From contig JQIS01000033.1 of assembly GCA_000830175.1 (NCBI GenBank), positions 1-32,106 of the forward strand: a stretch of 32,106 nucleotides of DNA, read 5' to 3'. Below, in pieces: positions 7,842 to 16,258 of this stretch. The stretch comes from Sulfurovum sp. FS08-3 (GTDB lineage Bacteria; Campylobacterota; Campylobacteria; Campylobacterales; Sulfurovaceae). The notes under the pieces were generated by a model. The model made no database searches and was not told the origin of the DNA. It worked only from the letters and a program-made list of their open reading frames with translations. The position numbers and the translations under genes were made by a program. Numbering within the stretch: the stretch's first letter is position 1; each line of letters begins with the position of its first letter.

Positions 7842-9932
7842 ATGGATATACAGATGAAAAAACTCTATCTTGCCTTTTTGTGGCATATGCACCAGCCTTA
7901 TTATAAGGATTCACAAGCCAATGCTACGCTTATGCCGTGGGTGTTTTTGCACACCATCAAAGACTACTACGATATGCCGTGGTATCTTAGCAAACACCCT
8001 ACCATTAAGGCTACCTTTAATCTTGTCCCTTCGCTTCTTGAGCAGATTCAAAGCTATTGCCAAGACAAATCAAAAGATAGGCTTATTACTACCCTAAAAT
8101 ACGATACAACCTCACTCAACCAAAACGATTTGACCCTTTTGGAGAACTATATCTTTGCTGCTAATGTCGATCAAATGATCAAACCCTTAAGTCGCTACCA
8201 TGAACTCTACCTTAAATATGTTGGCAACGAGCGAACACTCAAAAGTTTTTCACACGCCGAAATACTCGATACGCAAGTCCTTTTTTTGCTCAGTTGGTGC
8301 GGCAACTACCTGCGTCAAAATTCTCGTATTGTTCAAGAGTTTTTGGCACAAGGGAGAGGATTTAGTCATATCCAAAAAACCCAACTTATTGATGCGCTTT
8401 TGAACTTCATGGAAAAAGTGATTCCCTACTACAAAAATCTAAGCACCAAAAAACAAATCGCCATCTCAACCACCCCTTACTATCACCCTATCTTACCGCT
8501 TTTGATAGATCGCAAAAGTGCCAAAGAGGCAAAAGCGAGTGTTGTATTGCCCAGAAGCGAAGCCTCCTACCAAGAGTATGCTACGTTGAATATGAGCCAT
8601 GCTATCAAGCTCTACGAGGAGCTGTTTGCTCAAAAACCCAAAGGCATTTGGCCCTCCGAAGGGAGTGTAAGCAAAGCTACTCTTGATCTTTTGATTGATA
8701 AGGGAATTGAGTGGGTGTGCAGCGATGAGGCGATTTTGTTTAAAAGCCTCAAAAACATTCATCGAAACGAACTCTTCAAGCCCTATCGCTACACCTCCAA
8801 AGAGGGCAAAAGTATCCATCTCTTCTTTAGAGACCACTATTTAAGCGATTTGATAGGCTTTGAGTACTCACGCAAAGACCCCAAAGAGGCAGCAAGGCAC
8901 TTTGTCGAGCATCTACGCAACATCTACCTAAGCGGACACGATTCGATGTTGGTTTCGATTATTTTAGATGGCGAAAACGCATGGGAGTTCTATCCCAACA
9001 ACGCCATGGATTTTTTTGATGCTTTGTATGCGATGTTGGCACAAGAGGAGTGGTGTCAAACGCTCTTGTACGATGAGATTGATGAGTATCCCCAACTTGG
9101 CGTTGGCTCTCTTGATACGATTGCGAGTGGGAGTTGGATTAATGGTAATTTTGATATATGGATAGGTAGTCGTGACAAAAATTTGGCGTGGGAGTTGCTT
9201 GATGGTACTAAAAATCTCTACGATAGGCTCAAAAATAGCTTTGATGCAACCACACAAGCCAAAATAGATGAAGAGTTTATGATTGCTTTGGGAAGCGATT
9301 GGTTTTGGTGGTATGGCGATGATCACTTCACCGCTTACGCTTCGCAGTTTGATGAGCAATTTCGAGGGCATCTTAAAAACATCTATCTTTTAATGGGCGA
9401 AAGTGTCCCCTCGCAAATCTTTGCCCCCATTGTAACCCAAAACAAAACGCAGTGTTTTCATATCGCCCCCCAAGACTACATCGCACCTCAAATCAATGGC
9501 AATACCAACAACTTCTACGAGTGGCTCAATAGTGGCTACATAGACCTCAGGCGGGAGCTTAGCACCATGAGTACGACGCTTTTTATTGAGGAGGTTTTGT
9601 ATGGCAAAGATAGAGACCACTCTCTCTATTTTGCCTTTAGGGGCAAAAAGCTAAAAAATATTAGTGAGGATACGCTATTGATACTCTATTGCGACGACAA
9701 AGTCTTTCGAGTGCCTATTAGCAAGGGTATTAGCGAGATGATAAGCAACACCAAAAAGATTGTGGTTGGCTATGAAAATATTATAGAAATCTCAATCCAT
9801 GAGTGTTTCTTGCACAAATCAAAATTTTCATGCGAACTTATCGTAGATGGAAAAGTTGAGCAAAAATCCCCACTCTATGAGGACGTAGTCCTAAGCTTTG
9901 AGAATTTTAATTTACAAAAATGGTACATATAA
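7842..9932 (+). CDS. Glycoside hydrolase family 57 protein (alpha-amylase/glucanotransferase type)
   Basis: GH57 enzymes act on alpha-1,4-glucans as amylases, 4-alpha-glucanotransferases or branching enzymes. The 696-aa protein starts with the region-1 motif FLWHMHQPYY. GIWPSEGSV holds the likely nucleophile Glu273, and ILDGENAWEFYP holds the likely acid/base Asp376. FWWYGDDHFTAYASQFDEQF, near residue 490, is a conserved segment of this subgroup, and the last ~190 residues form a beta-rich extension. There is no signal peptide, so it acts on internal glycogen or maltodextrin. The start is not certain: ATG 7842 has no clear ribosome site, and ATG 7854 (MKKLYLAF) is equally possible. It follows the hairpin repeat element and is probably still within the metabolic operon. 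Amylase versus transferase activity cannot be settled here. Confidence 0.88.
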   Translation: MDIQMKKLYLAFLWHMHQPYYKDSQANATLMPWVFLHTIKDYYDMPWYLSKHPTIKATFNLVPSLLEQIQSYCQDKSKDRLITTLKYDTTSLNQNDLTLLENYIFAANVDQMIKPLSRYHELYLKYVGNERTLKSFSHAEILDTQVLFLLSWCGNYLRQNSRIVQEFLAQGRGFSHIQKTQLIDALLNFMEKVIPYYKNLSTKKQIAISTTPYYHPILPLLIDRKSAKEAKASVVLPRSEASYQEYATLNMSHAIKLYEELFAQKPKGIWPSEGSVSKATLDLLIDKGIEWVCSDEAILFKSLKNIHRNELFKPYRYTSKEGKSIHLFFRDHYLSDLIGFEYSRKDPKEAARHFVEHLRNIYLSGHDSMLVSIILDGENAWEFYPNNAMDFFDALYAMLAQEEWCQTLLYDEIDEYPQLGVGSLDTIASGSWINGNFDIWIGSRDKNLAWELLDGTKNLYDRLKNSFDATTQAKIDEEFMIALGSDWFWWYGDDHFTAYASQFDEQFRGHLKNIYLLMGESVPSQIFAPIVTQNKTQCFHIAPQDYIAPQINGNTNNFYEWLNSGYIDLRRELSTMSTTLFIEEVLYGKDRDHSLYFAFRGKKLKNISEDTLLILYCDDKVFRVPISKGISEMISNTKKIVVGYENIIEISIHECFLHKSKFSCELIVDGKVEQKSPLYEDVVLSFENFNLQKWYI

Positions 9933-9945
9933 GGCAGGAGAGAGC

Positions 9946-10938
9946 GTGTCAGAATTTAGATATTGCAAATTTACCCAAGAGTGGACACTTTTTGCCCCCG
10001 AACGGCTTAAGCGTCCTATCTATTTCACCCCGCAACACACTTTGCGAAAAGAGGAGGAGGAGTGTCCTTTTGATAGAGGCAAAGAGGAATATACCCCCCA
10101 TGAAATTGACCGAATTGATCAAAAAGGTGAGTGGCAATGCCGAGTTGTCCCCAATCTCTACAACGCACTCTCTATTGATTATGCCCCCTCATCGAGCAAA
10201 GATTACTACTTTGAAAAAATGAGCGGTTTTGGAGCGCATGAGATTATTATCGAAACACCTCATCATCATAAACAAATATGGGATTACGACTACAATGAGT
10301 TTGTCAATTACCTTACGATTATCCAAAAACGCCTCACAAGTCTCAAAAACGATAAACGCCTTGCCCATTTGAGCATCTTCAAAAACCAAGGCGAAAATGC
10401 AGGGGCTTCACTCTATCACTCCCATACGCAGATTATGGCACTGCCCTATATCTCTTCGCAACTGGCTCACTTGATTGAGTACAAAAAAGCCTACTACAAA
10501 AAACACAAAAGAGCCTTTTTGGATGATTTGCTCTACGAAGAGCAGCAATACGGCAAAAATATTATTATCGAAAACAGCGATTTTTTGGTCTTTTGTCCCT
10601 ACGCTTCGCAACACGCTTTTCAAGTGAAAATTGTAGCCAAAAAGAGGCTCTCGTCGCTTATTGAATTTGAGCCCAATCATATTGCGTCGCTCAGTGATAT
10701 ACTCCATGAGTTTTTTAAAAAATTTCACAAAGCATTGGGCGAGGTTTCATTTAATATGATTATCAAAAACGCCCCCTATCGTGACTACTCATCCACCACA
10801 AAAGAGTACTATCGCTTTTATATTGATATAATTCCTCGGATTTACAAGATAGCAGGATTTGAGCTTGATAGCAATATCCATATCAACGTCGTTATGCCCG
10901 ATAAGGCAGCAAAAACCTACAAGGAGGGTTACGAATGA
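9946..10938 (+). CDS. GalT-family hexose-1-phosphate nucleotidylyltransferase
   Basis: This 330-aa protein belongs to the HIT-superfamily GalT group, which transfers a nucleotide between sugar-1-phosphates through a histidine intermediate. The active-site motif is HSHTQ at 158-162, with His160 as nucleophile, preceded by NQGENAGAS. TPHHHKQ supplies the expected zinc histidine. The N-terminal zinc motif CPxC is reduced to Cys40-Pro-Phe-Asp43, so one ligand is lost. GTG 9946 is chosen as the start because AGGAGAG lies just upstream; a TTG further upstream would overlap the GH57 gene. It overlaps glgA by 4 bp. The glycogen setting makes ADP-glucose phosphorylase or UDP-glucose/hexose-1-P transfer both plausible, and galT itself is not proven. 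Confidence 0.85.
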   Translation: MSEFRYCKFTQEWTLFAPERLKRPIYFTPQHTLRKEEEECPFDRGKEEYTPHEIDRIDQKGEWQCRVVPNLYNALSIDYAPSSSKDYYFEKMSGFGAHEIIIETPHHHKQIWDYDYNEFVNYLTIIQKRLTSLKNDKRLAHLSIFKNQGENAGASLYHSHTQIMALPYISSQLAHLIEYKKAYYKKHKRAFLDDLLYEEQQYGKNIIIENSDFLVFCPYASQHAFQVKIVAKKRLSSLIEFEPNHIASLSDILHEFFKKFHKALGEVSFNMIIKNAPYRDYSSTTKEYYRFYIDIIPRIYKIAGFELDSNIHINVVMPDKAAKTYKEGYE

Positions 10939-12362
10939 ACATACTATTTGCAGCAAGTGAGATATTTCCTTACGCCAAAAGCGGCGGTTTAGCCGATGTC
11001 GCACACGCTTTGCCCGATGCTTTACGCAAGATAAAACACACCGTCTATACCATCATGCCACTCTACAATGTCGTCGATAGAGCCAAATACAAGATTGTTT
11101 TTAGCGGCCTTAGTTTTGACTACTGGCTTAGGGGAGTCCGTCACCAATTTGACCTCTTTCACAGCGAAGATGCTCCCCATGATCTCTTTGTTTACAATCC
11201 TATCATTTGCGATAGAATGGGGCTTTATCACGATGCCAATGGAGAGTTTGGAGATAATGGTTTGCGTTTTGGACTCTTTAGCTACGCCGTGCTTGAGGTG
11301 ATGATTCGCCAAAAACTCAACATTGAGGTTATACATATTAACGATTGGCAAAGTGCTTTGGTGGCATTGCTTATCAAGACACGCTACAAGCTTGATACAA
11401 GAACCATTCTTACCATTCACAATCTTGCCTATCAAGGGATATTCTCCAAAGAACTCATGTACGATTTGGAGATTGATTGGGAGAAGTGTTTTAAGCCTGA
11501 GGGGTTGGAGTATTACGATAGTGTAAACTTTCTCAAAGCAGGAATTTTTTACAGTGATGTTGTGACGACAGTAAGCAAAACCTACGCCCACGAGATACAA
11601 ACCCCGCTTTTTGGGTATGGACTAGACAGTGTTTTAAGGCTCAATAGCCATAAGCTAGTAGGTATCGTAAACGGTATAAGTACCGAAATTTACGATCCCC
11701 AAAAAGATAAAGATTTAGCCAAAAACTTCTCAATCAAACGCTACAAAGGCAAAAGTGATAATAAAATTGCTCTGTGTGAGGAGCTTGGATTGCCCCACCC
11801 TTTGCGACCGCTCTTTATTTTTATTGGACGCTTCACCTCGCAAAAGGGAGTCGATTTGCTCCTTGATGGTCTCAATCTCTTCAAAGATTTTGAAGCCAAT
11901 TTTATCATTTTGGGAAGCGGTGAGGAGTACTACAATCACCGTTTTGCTGTTTTGGCACACAACTTTAGCAATATTCACATTGAGGTACGCTACGATGAGG
12001 CATTGAGCCATAGACTCTATGCTAGTGCCGATTTTTTGTTGATGCCCTCCACCTTTGAGCCGTGCGGACTCAATCAAATGATAGCTATGCGTTACGGAAC
12101 ATTGCCCATTGTCTCCAAAACAGGCGGGTTGCACGATACCGTCACCGATTTTACCGATGCTCTTGATATCCAAAACACTCAAGGCATTGGCATTACCTTT
12201 AGCCAACACAATCTCTATTGGTTGCTTCACGCCATAGCCAAGGCTCTTTCGCTCTATGCCAACAGTGAGAAGTTTAAAGCCCTCTCCAAACACAATATGG
12301 AAGTTGATAACTCATGGAAACTCTCAGCTCATGAGTATGTCAAACTCTATCAAGGGGCGTAG
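10935..12362 (+). CDS. glgA: Glycogen synthase (GT5)
   Basis: GlgA adds glucose from ADP-glucose (or UDP-glucose) to the non-reducing end of alpha-1,4-glucan. The 475-aa length is standard. The start MNILFAASEIFPYAKSGGLADV contains the nucleotide-sugar motif KSGGL (15-19). IGRFTSQKGVDLL marks the second Rossmann domain, and STFEPCGLNQMIAMRYG with KTGGLHDTV carries the catalytic Glu and phosphate-binding region. The start overlaps the GalT-like gene by 4 bp, and the stop is directly followed by the glucokinase start. No glgC is present in the window, so the donor must come from the fused nucleotidyltransferase or from elsewhere in the genome. Confidence 0.97.
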   Translation: MNILFAASEIFPYAKSGGLADVAHALPDALRKIKHTVYTIMPLYNVVDRAKYKIVFSGLSFDYWLRGVRHQFDLFHSEDAPHDLFVYNPIICDRMGLYHDANGEFGDNGLRFGLFSYAVLEVMIRQKLNIEVIHINDWQSALVALLIKTRYKLDTRTILTIHNLAYQGIFSKELMYDLEIDWEKCFKPEGLEYYDSVNFLKAGIFYSDVVTTVSKTYAHEIQTPLFGYGLDSVLRLNSHKLVGIVNGISTEIYDPQKDKDLAKNFSIKRYKGKSDNKIALCEELGLPHPLRPLFIFIGRFTSQKGVDLLLDGLNLFKDFEANFIILGSGEEYYNHRFAVLAHNFSNIHIEVRYDEALSHRLYASADFLLMPSTFEPCGLNQMIAMRYGTLPIVSKTGGLHDTVTDFTDALDIQNTQGIGITFSQHNLYWLLHAIAKALSLYANSEKFKALSKHNMEVDNSWKLSAHEYVKLYQGA

Positions 12363-13193
12363 GTGATTTTGGCTATTGATTACGGAGGGAGTAACTTTCG
12401 CTTTCAATTAGACAGACATCCCATTGTAGCTCTTGAGACGCAAAGTGTCGATTTGATGCTCTTTTTGGAGGAGATGATAGCACAATACCCTATCGAGAGT
12501 ATCGCTATCTCCTTTGCAGGGCAAGTACGCAATGGGGTGATTCTATCAGCTCCCAATATCGCTTTGCACAATCTTCCCATTCAAAAAATTATCGAGGAGC
12601 GTTACGCTACTCCTTTGGTTATTGACAACGATCTAAAGTGTGCCGCCCTCTACGAAGCCTCTTTTGATCCTCATGCCAATACACTAGCTGTACTCTATAT
12701 CGGGACAGGTTTTGGAGGGGCTTTGGTGCATCAAGGCAAGATTATTGGAGGAGCCAACAACTTCGCAGGGGAGATTGGTCATACGCCTTTTCGTGCGACT
12801 CCTTTTGTGTGCGGATGCGGTCGAAACGACTGTTTGGAGCTTAGTTTAAGCGGCAAAGCGTTGGAGCTATGGTCGGAGCATTACGGATTGGAATTGGAGG
12901 AATTTAGGCTAGAGGATATTAAATCGAAACCAAAAGGTGATACAATACACCGAAACTTTTTGGATGCTTTAGAGCATTCGTTTTTGACACTATTGAGTCT
13001 CTTTGATCCCGATAGATTTATCTATGGGGGGAGCGTGATGCAAAACAATCCACATTTGATAGGCTTTTTAAAAGAGTGCTATGAACAAAGTCCTTTTAGG
13101 AGAGTACGAAAAGCTCCAAAGATTGAGCTAAGTATCTCCAAAGAGGGTTGCCTTGAGGGCGCTAAATTATTACTAAAACAGGAGAAAAAATGA
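12363..13193 (+). CDS. glk: ROK-family glucokinase
   Basis: The 276-aa protein should phosphorylate glucose to glucose-6-phosphate using ATP. The N-terminus LAIDYGGSNFRFQLD is the phosphate-1 motif. IDNDLKCAAL contains the catalytic Asp, and YIGTGFGGALV is the phosphate-2 loop. GEIGHTPF with CGCGRNDCLE forms the ROK zinc site. The GTG start at 12363 immediately follows the glgA stop, and the TGA overlaps the ATG of the next gene, so translation is probably coupled. ROK proteins can also be repressors, but there is no DNA-binding domain here. Free glucose released by the GH57 or phosphorylase-linked pathway would be recaptured by this enzyme. Sugar specificity is inferred from context. Confidence 0.92.
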   Translation: MILAIDYGGSNFRFQLDRHPIVALETQSVDLMLFLEEMIAQYPIESIAISFAGQVRNGVILSAPNIALHNLPIQKIIEERYATPLVIDNDLKCAALYEASFDPHANTLAVLYIGTGFGGALVHQGKIIGGANNFAGEIGHTPFRATPFVCGCGRNDCLELSLSGKALELWSEHYGLELEEFRLEDIKSKPKGDTIHRNFLDALEHSFLTLLSLFDPDRFIYGGSVMQNNPHLIGFLKECYEQSPFRRVRKAPKIELSISKEGCLEGAKLLLKQEKK

Positions 13194-14869
13194 AAAAACA
13201 TCTACACAGTTACACGATAGATAAAAAATATTCCAAAAGCGTTGCCTACTTTTCGATGGAGTTTGCTATCCATCAAGCGCTTAAGATTTACTCAGGCGGA
13301 TTAGGATTTTTGGCAGGTTCGCATATGCGCAGTGCTTACGATTTGCAACAAAATATTTTGGGTGTTGGAATTTTATGGAGCTACGGCTATTACGACCAAG
13401 AGCGAGACGAAGACCGCAATTTGGTAGCCAAATTTCGACGTAAACGCTACTATTTTTTAGAAGATACAGGCATTAGCGTCACGGTCAATATCAACGGCAA
13501 AAATGTAGTGGTTAAAGCTTTGTTGTTGCCTAGTGAGACCTTTAGTACTGCTCCTATGTTGCTTCTTACAACCGATGTGGAGGAGAATGATTATCTCTCT
13601 CGTACCATTACCCACAAGCTCTACGACCACAATACCGAAACCCGTATCGCTCAAGAGATTGTTTTGGGTATTGGCGGTGTCAAAGTCCTTGAAGCACTCG
13701 AACAAACTATCGAAATCTATCACATGAATGAGGGACACTCCTTGCCTATGGTTTTTGAACTTATGCACAAATACAAAGATATTGAGCAAGTTCGTCAAAA
13801 AGTAGTCTTCACCACCCATACACCCGAAAAAGCAGGAAACGAAGAACACGATATTCATTTGTTGTGCAAAATGGGCTTTTTTAATTCACTCCCACTCGAA
13901 ACCGTACGAGAGATTACGGGGATTTATGGAGATATGTTTAGCTTGACGGTAGGGGCTTTGAAACTAGCCAAAATTGCCAATGCAGTATCCAAAATCCATT
14001 GCGATGTCTCCAATAAAATGTGGTCACACATTGAGGGGCGTTGTCCTATCACCTACATTACCAACGCACAAAATCGACGCTATTGGGCGGATAAAGGACT
14101 TCTTAAAGCACTTGATGAGCATGAGGATTATGAACTAGAGGCTCGCAAAAAGCACCTTAAGCGTATGCTCTTTGTTGAAGTAGCCAACCAAACGGGCAAG
14201 ATGTTTGATCCCAATGTTCTTACTATCGTATGGGCAAGACGTTTTGCGGAGTATAAGCGTCCAGGATTGCTCAAATACGACTTAGAGCGTTTTGAGCGTT
14301 TTGTAAACAATGCTAAGTATCCCGTACAGCTTATTTGGGCAGGTAAGCCCTATCCTTTTGATACCCAAGCGATTAATCTCTTCAATGAACTCAACTACAT
14401 CTCTCGAAGCTACAAAAATGTAGCGGTATTGGTAGGGTATGAGTTGGGACTTTCGATGCTGCTCAAAAAAGGGGCTGATGTGTGGCTCAATACCCCTAGA
14501 ATTACAAGGGAAGCGAGTGGGACAAGCGGTATGAGTGCAGCAATGAATGGTGCTATCAATCTCTCCGTTGCCGATGGGTGGCATCCTGAATACAGCATCG
14601 AAGAGGTAAACTCTTTCACCATTGCACCCGTTTCAAGCGAACTCTCTATCGATGAACAAGATCGTATGGACAACGAAAACTTGATGAATATTTTGGAAAA
14701 TCAAGTCGCTCCTATCTACTACGACAATCAAGAGCGTTGGATAGAGATGATGAAACGCTCTTTGACCGATGTAATACCCGCTTTTGATTCGGGACGTATG
14801 GCACACCAATACTACAACAAAATGTACATTATTGAGCGAGATATTGGGGAAGCGCCTCGTGTTTTATAA
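13190..14869 (+). CDS. GT35 alpha-glucan phosphorylase-like protein lacking the PLP lysine
   Basis: Phosphorylases of this family release glucose-1-phosphate from alpha-glucans using pyridoxal phosphate. The 559-aa protein is a short family version. Visible are SVAYFSMEFA, YSGGLGFLAGSH, GVGILWSYGYYDQ, HMNEGHSLP, TTHTPEKAGN and WARRFAEYKRPGLL, where the Arg and Lys match the phosphate-site pair. The cofactor segment reads EASGTSGMSAAMNG (441-454). Ser449 (codon AGT at 14534) sits where active phosphorylases have the lysine forming the PLP Schiff base. It may therefore be inactive as a phosphorylase, or use another mechanism as a glycosyltransferase or glucan-binding regulator. It overlaps glk by 4 bp, and mgtE follows after 22 bp. 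The fold assignment is firm and the activity is open. Confidence 0.9.
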   Translation: MKKHLHSYTIDKKYSKSVAYFSMEFAIHQALKIYSGGLGFLAGSHMRSAYDLQQNILGVGILWSYGYYDQERDEDRNLVAKFRRKRYYFLEDTGISVTVNINGKNVVVKALLLPSETFSTAPMLLLTTDVEENDYLSRTITHKLYDHNTETRIAQEIVLGIGGVKVLEALEQTIEIYHMNEGHSLPMVFELMHKYKDIEQVRQKVVFTTHTPEKAGNEEHDIHLLCKMGFFNSLPLETVREITGIYGDMFSLTVGALKLAKIANAVSKIHCDVSNKMWSHIEGRCPITYITNAQNRRYWADKGLLKALDEHEDYELEARKKHLKRMLFVEVANQTGKMFDPNVLTIVWARRFAEYKRPGLLKYDLERFERFVNNAKYPVQLIWAGKPYPFDTQAINLFNELNYISRSYKNVAVLVGYELGLSMLLKKGADVWLNTPRITREASGTSGMSAAMNGAINLSVADGWHPEYSIEEVNSFTIAPVSSELSIDEQDRMDNENLMNILENQVAPIYYDNQERWIEMMKRSLTDVIPAFDSGRMAHQYYNKMYIIERDIGEAPRVL

Positions 14870-14891
14870 AAACCTAAAGGTATAGCAACGC

Positions 14892-16238
14892 ATGAATCTC
14901 AAAGCCGTCGATCTCTACATCAAAAAAATCAACAACGGGCATACTCCCTCCGTGAAAGTTGAGGATGCCGATGTAGCCGATTATCTTGAAAGTGTCAAAC
15001 GAGAGGATGAGAAACGCTTTGTGGAGTATCTCAACTCTTTGCCCACTCAACTCAAAGCCAAAACTTTTTTGGAGTTACCCTATGTCTATCAAGTTGAGAT
15101 TATCGAGCAAGACTCTCCAGAAGAACTTGCCAAACTCATTGAGGTTTTGGAGAGCGATGATGCTACCGACCTTATCCAAGCTATCGCAACGGTTAGTAAA
15201 ACCAAAGAGGAAGAGGTCTTTGGACTCCTAAGCGACAAAAAACAACAAACCATAGAACAGCTTATTCACTATCCCGAAAATCAAGCGGGATCGCTCATGC
15301 AAACGGAGCTTTTGAAAGTAGAGGTGAGCCAAACCATTGAGAGTTGTTTGGAGCAACTAAGAGCCTTAAAAGAGCGAGGGGTGAGCCACATCTACTATCT
15401 CTTTGTCGTCGATAGCCACAATAAATTGCTCACAACTATTGGCATGGATGATTTGATTTTGGAGAAGATGGAGGCTACTTTTGCACAAATTATCGACAAA
15501 TATCCTACCCCTCACGCCATTACCTCACACGATAGCATCGATAGCGTCTTAAACAAAATTGAAAAATACGACATATCCTCTTTGCCTGTAGTTGATAGAA
15601 TGGGGCATCTTATTGGACGTATTACCCACGATGATATTGTTGATACCATGCAAGAGAGTGCTACCAAACAAATCTATGCCTTAAGCAAAATCCATCAAAG
15701 TGAAGAGTTAGAGGATACCTATGTAAATGTCACCAAGAGCCGTGCAATATGGCTGTTTATAAATCTCATCAATGTCACTATCGCTTCTGTAGTCATTGGT
15801 ATGTTTGAAGAGAGCATTCATCAAATTGTTGCGTTGGCGATACTCATGCCAATCGTTGCCAATATGGCAGGAAGTGCGTCGGTACAAACCATGACGGTTA
15901 CGGTTCGTCAAATGGCAATAGGTAAACTTGATCTCAATAATCTCAAACCTGTCTTCATCAAAGAGATGAAAGTAGCTTTAGGTAATGGATTGATTTTTGG
16001 TTCTATCGCTTCGATGGTTACACAGATACGCTTTGATGATGTTTTTATTTCCATTTCAATGGGATTGGCGATGTTATTGAGCATTACAATGGCTGGTATG
16101 TTGGGAACTTTGACCCCTGTTTTAATCAAAAAAGCCAATTACGACCCCGCTATTGCCAGTTCAGTTATTGTCTTAACGCTTATAGATATTATAGGTTTTT
16201 TTAGTTTTCTTTGGTTTGCAACCATAATTGTATTATAA
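14892..16238 (+). CDS. mgtE: Magnesium transporter MgtE
   Basis: MgtE is a homodimeric inner-membrane Mg2+ channel gated by its own cytoplasmic Mg2+ sensors. The 448-aa length matches the family. An MgtE N domain (about 30-130) is followed by two CBS domains (about 135-250, the second ending GRITHDDIVDTM). Five membrane helices lie between about 280 and 448. The pore-region motif MPIVANMAGSASVQTMTV and the late-helix Asp in LIDIIGFFSFLWFAT are conserved. It lies 22 bp after the phosphorylase-like gene with a weak AAAGG ribosome site. A Mg2+ channel inside a sugar operon is unusual. Kinases and mutases here need Mg2+, so a supply role is possible but speculative. Confidence 0.95.
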   Translation: MNLKAVDLYIKKINNGHTPSVKVEDADVADYLESVKREDEKRFVEYLNSLPTQLKAKTFLELPYVYQVEIIEQDSPEELAKLIEVLESDDATDLIQAIATVSKTKEEEVFGLLSDKKQQTIEQLIHYPENQAGSLMQTELLKVEVSQTIESCLEQLRALKERGVSHIYYLFVVDSHNKLLTTIGMDDLILEKMEATFAQIIDKYPTPHAITSHDSIDSVLNKIEKYDISSLPVVDRMGHLIGRITHDDIVDTMQESATKQIYALSKIHQSEELEDTYVNVTKSRAIWLFINLINVTIASVVIGMFEESIHQIVALAILMPIVANMAGSASVQTMTVTVRQMAIGKLDLNNLKPVFIKEMKVALGNGLIFGSIASMVTQIRFDDVFISISMGLAMLLSITMAGMLGTLTPVLIKKANYDPAIASSVIVLTLIDIIGFFSFLWFATIIVL

Positions 16239-16258
16239 TAGTAAAAAAGGAGGAAAAA

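Noticed and set aside
11022-12293. Two minus-strand frames of about 190 codons
   Set aside because: Both are antisense to glgA, a firmly identified gene, and have no domain of their own.
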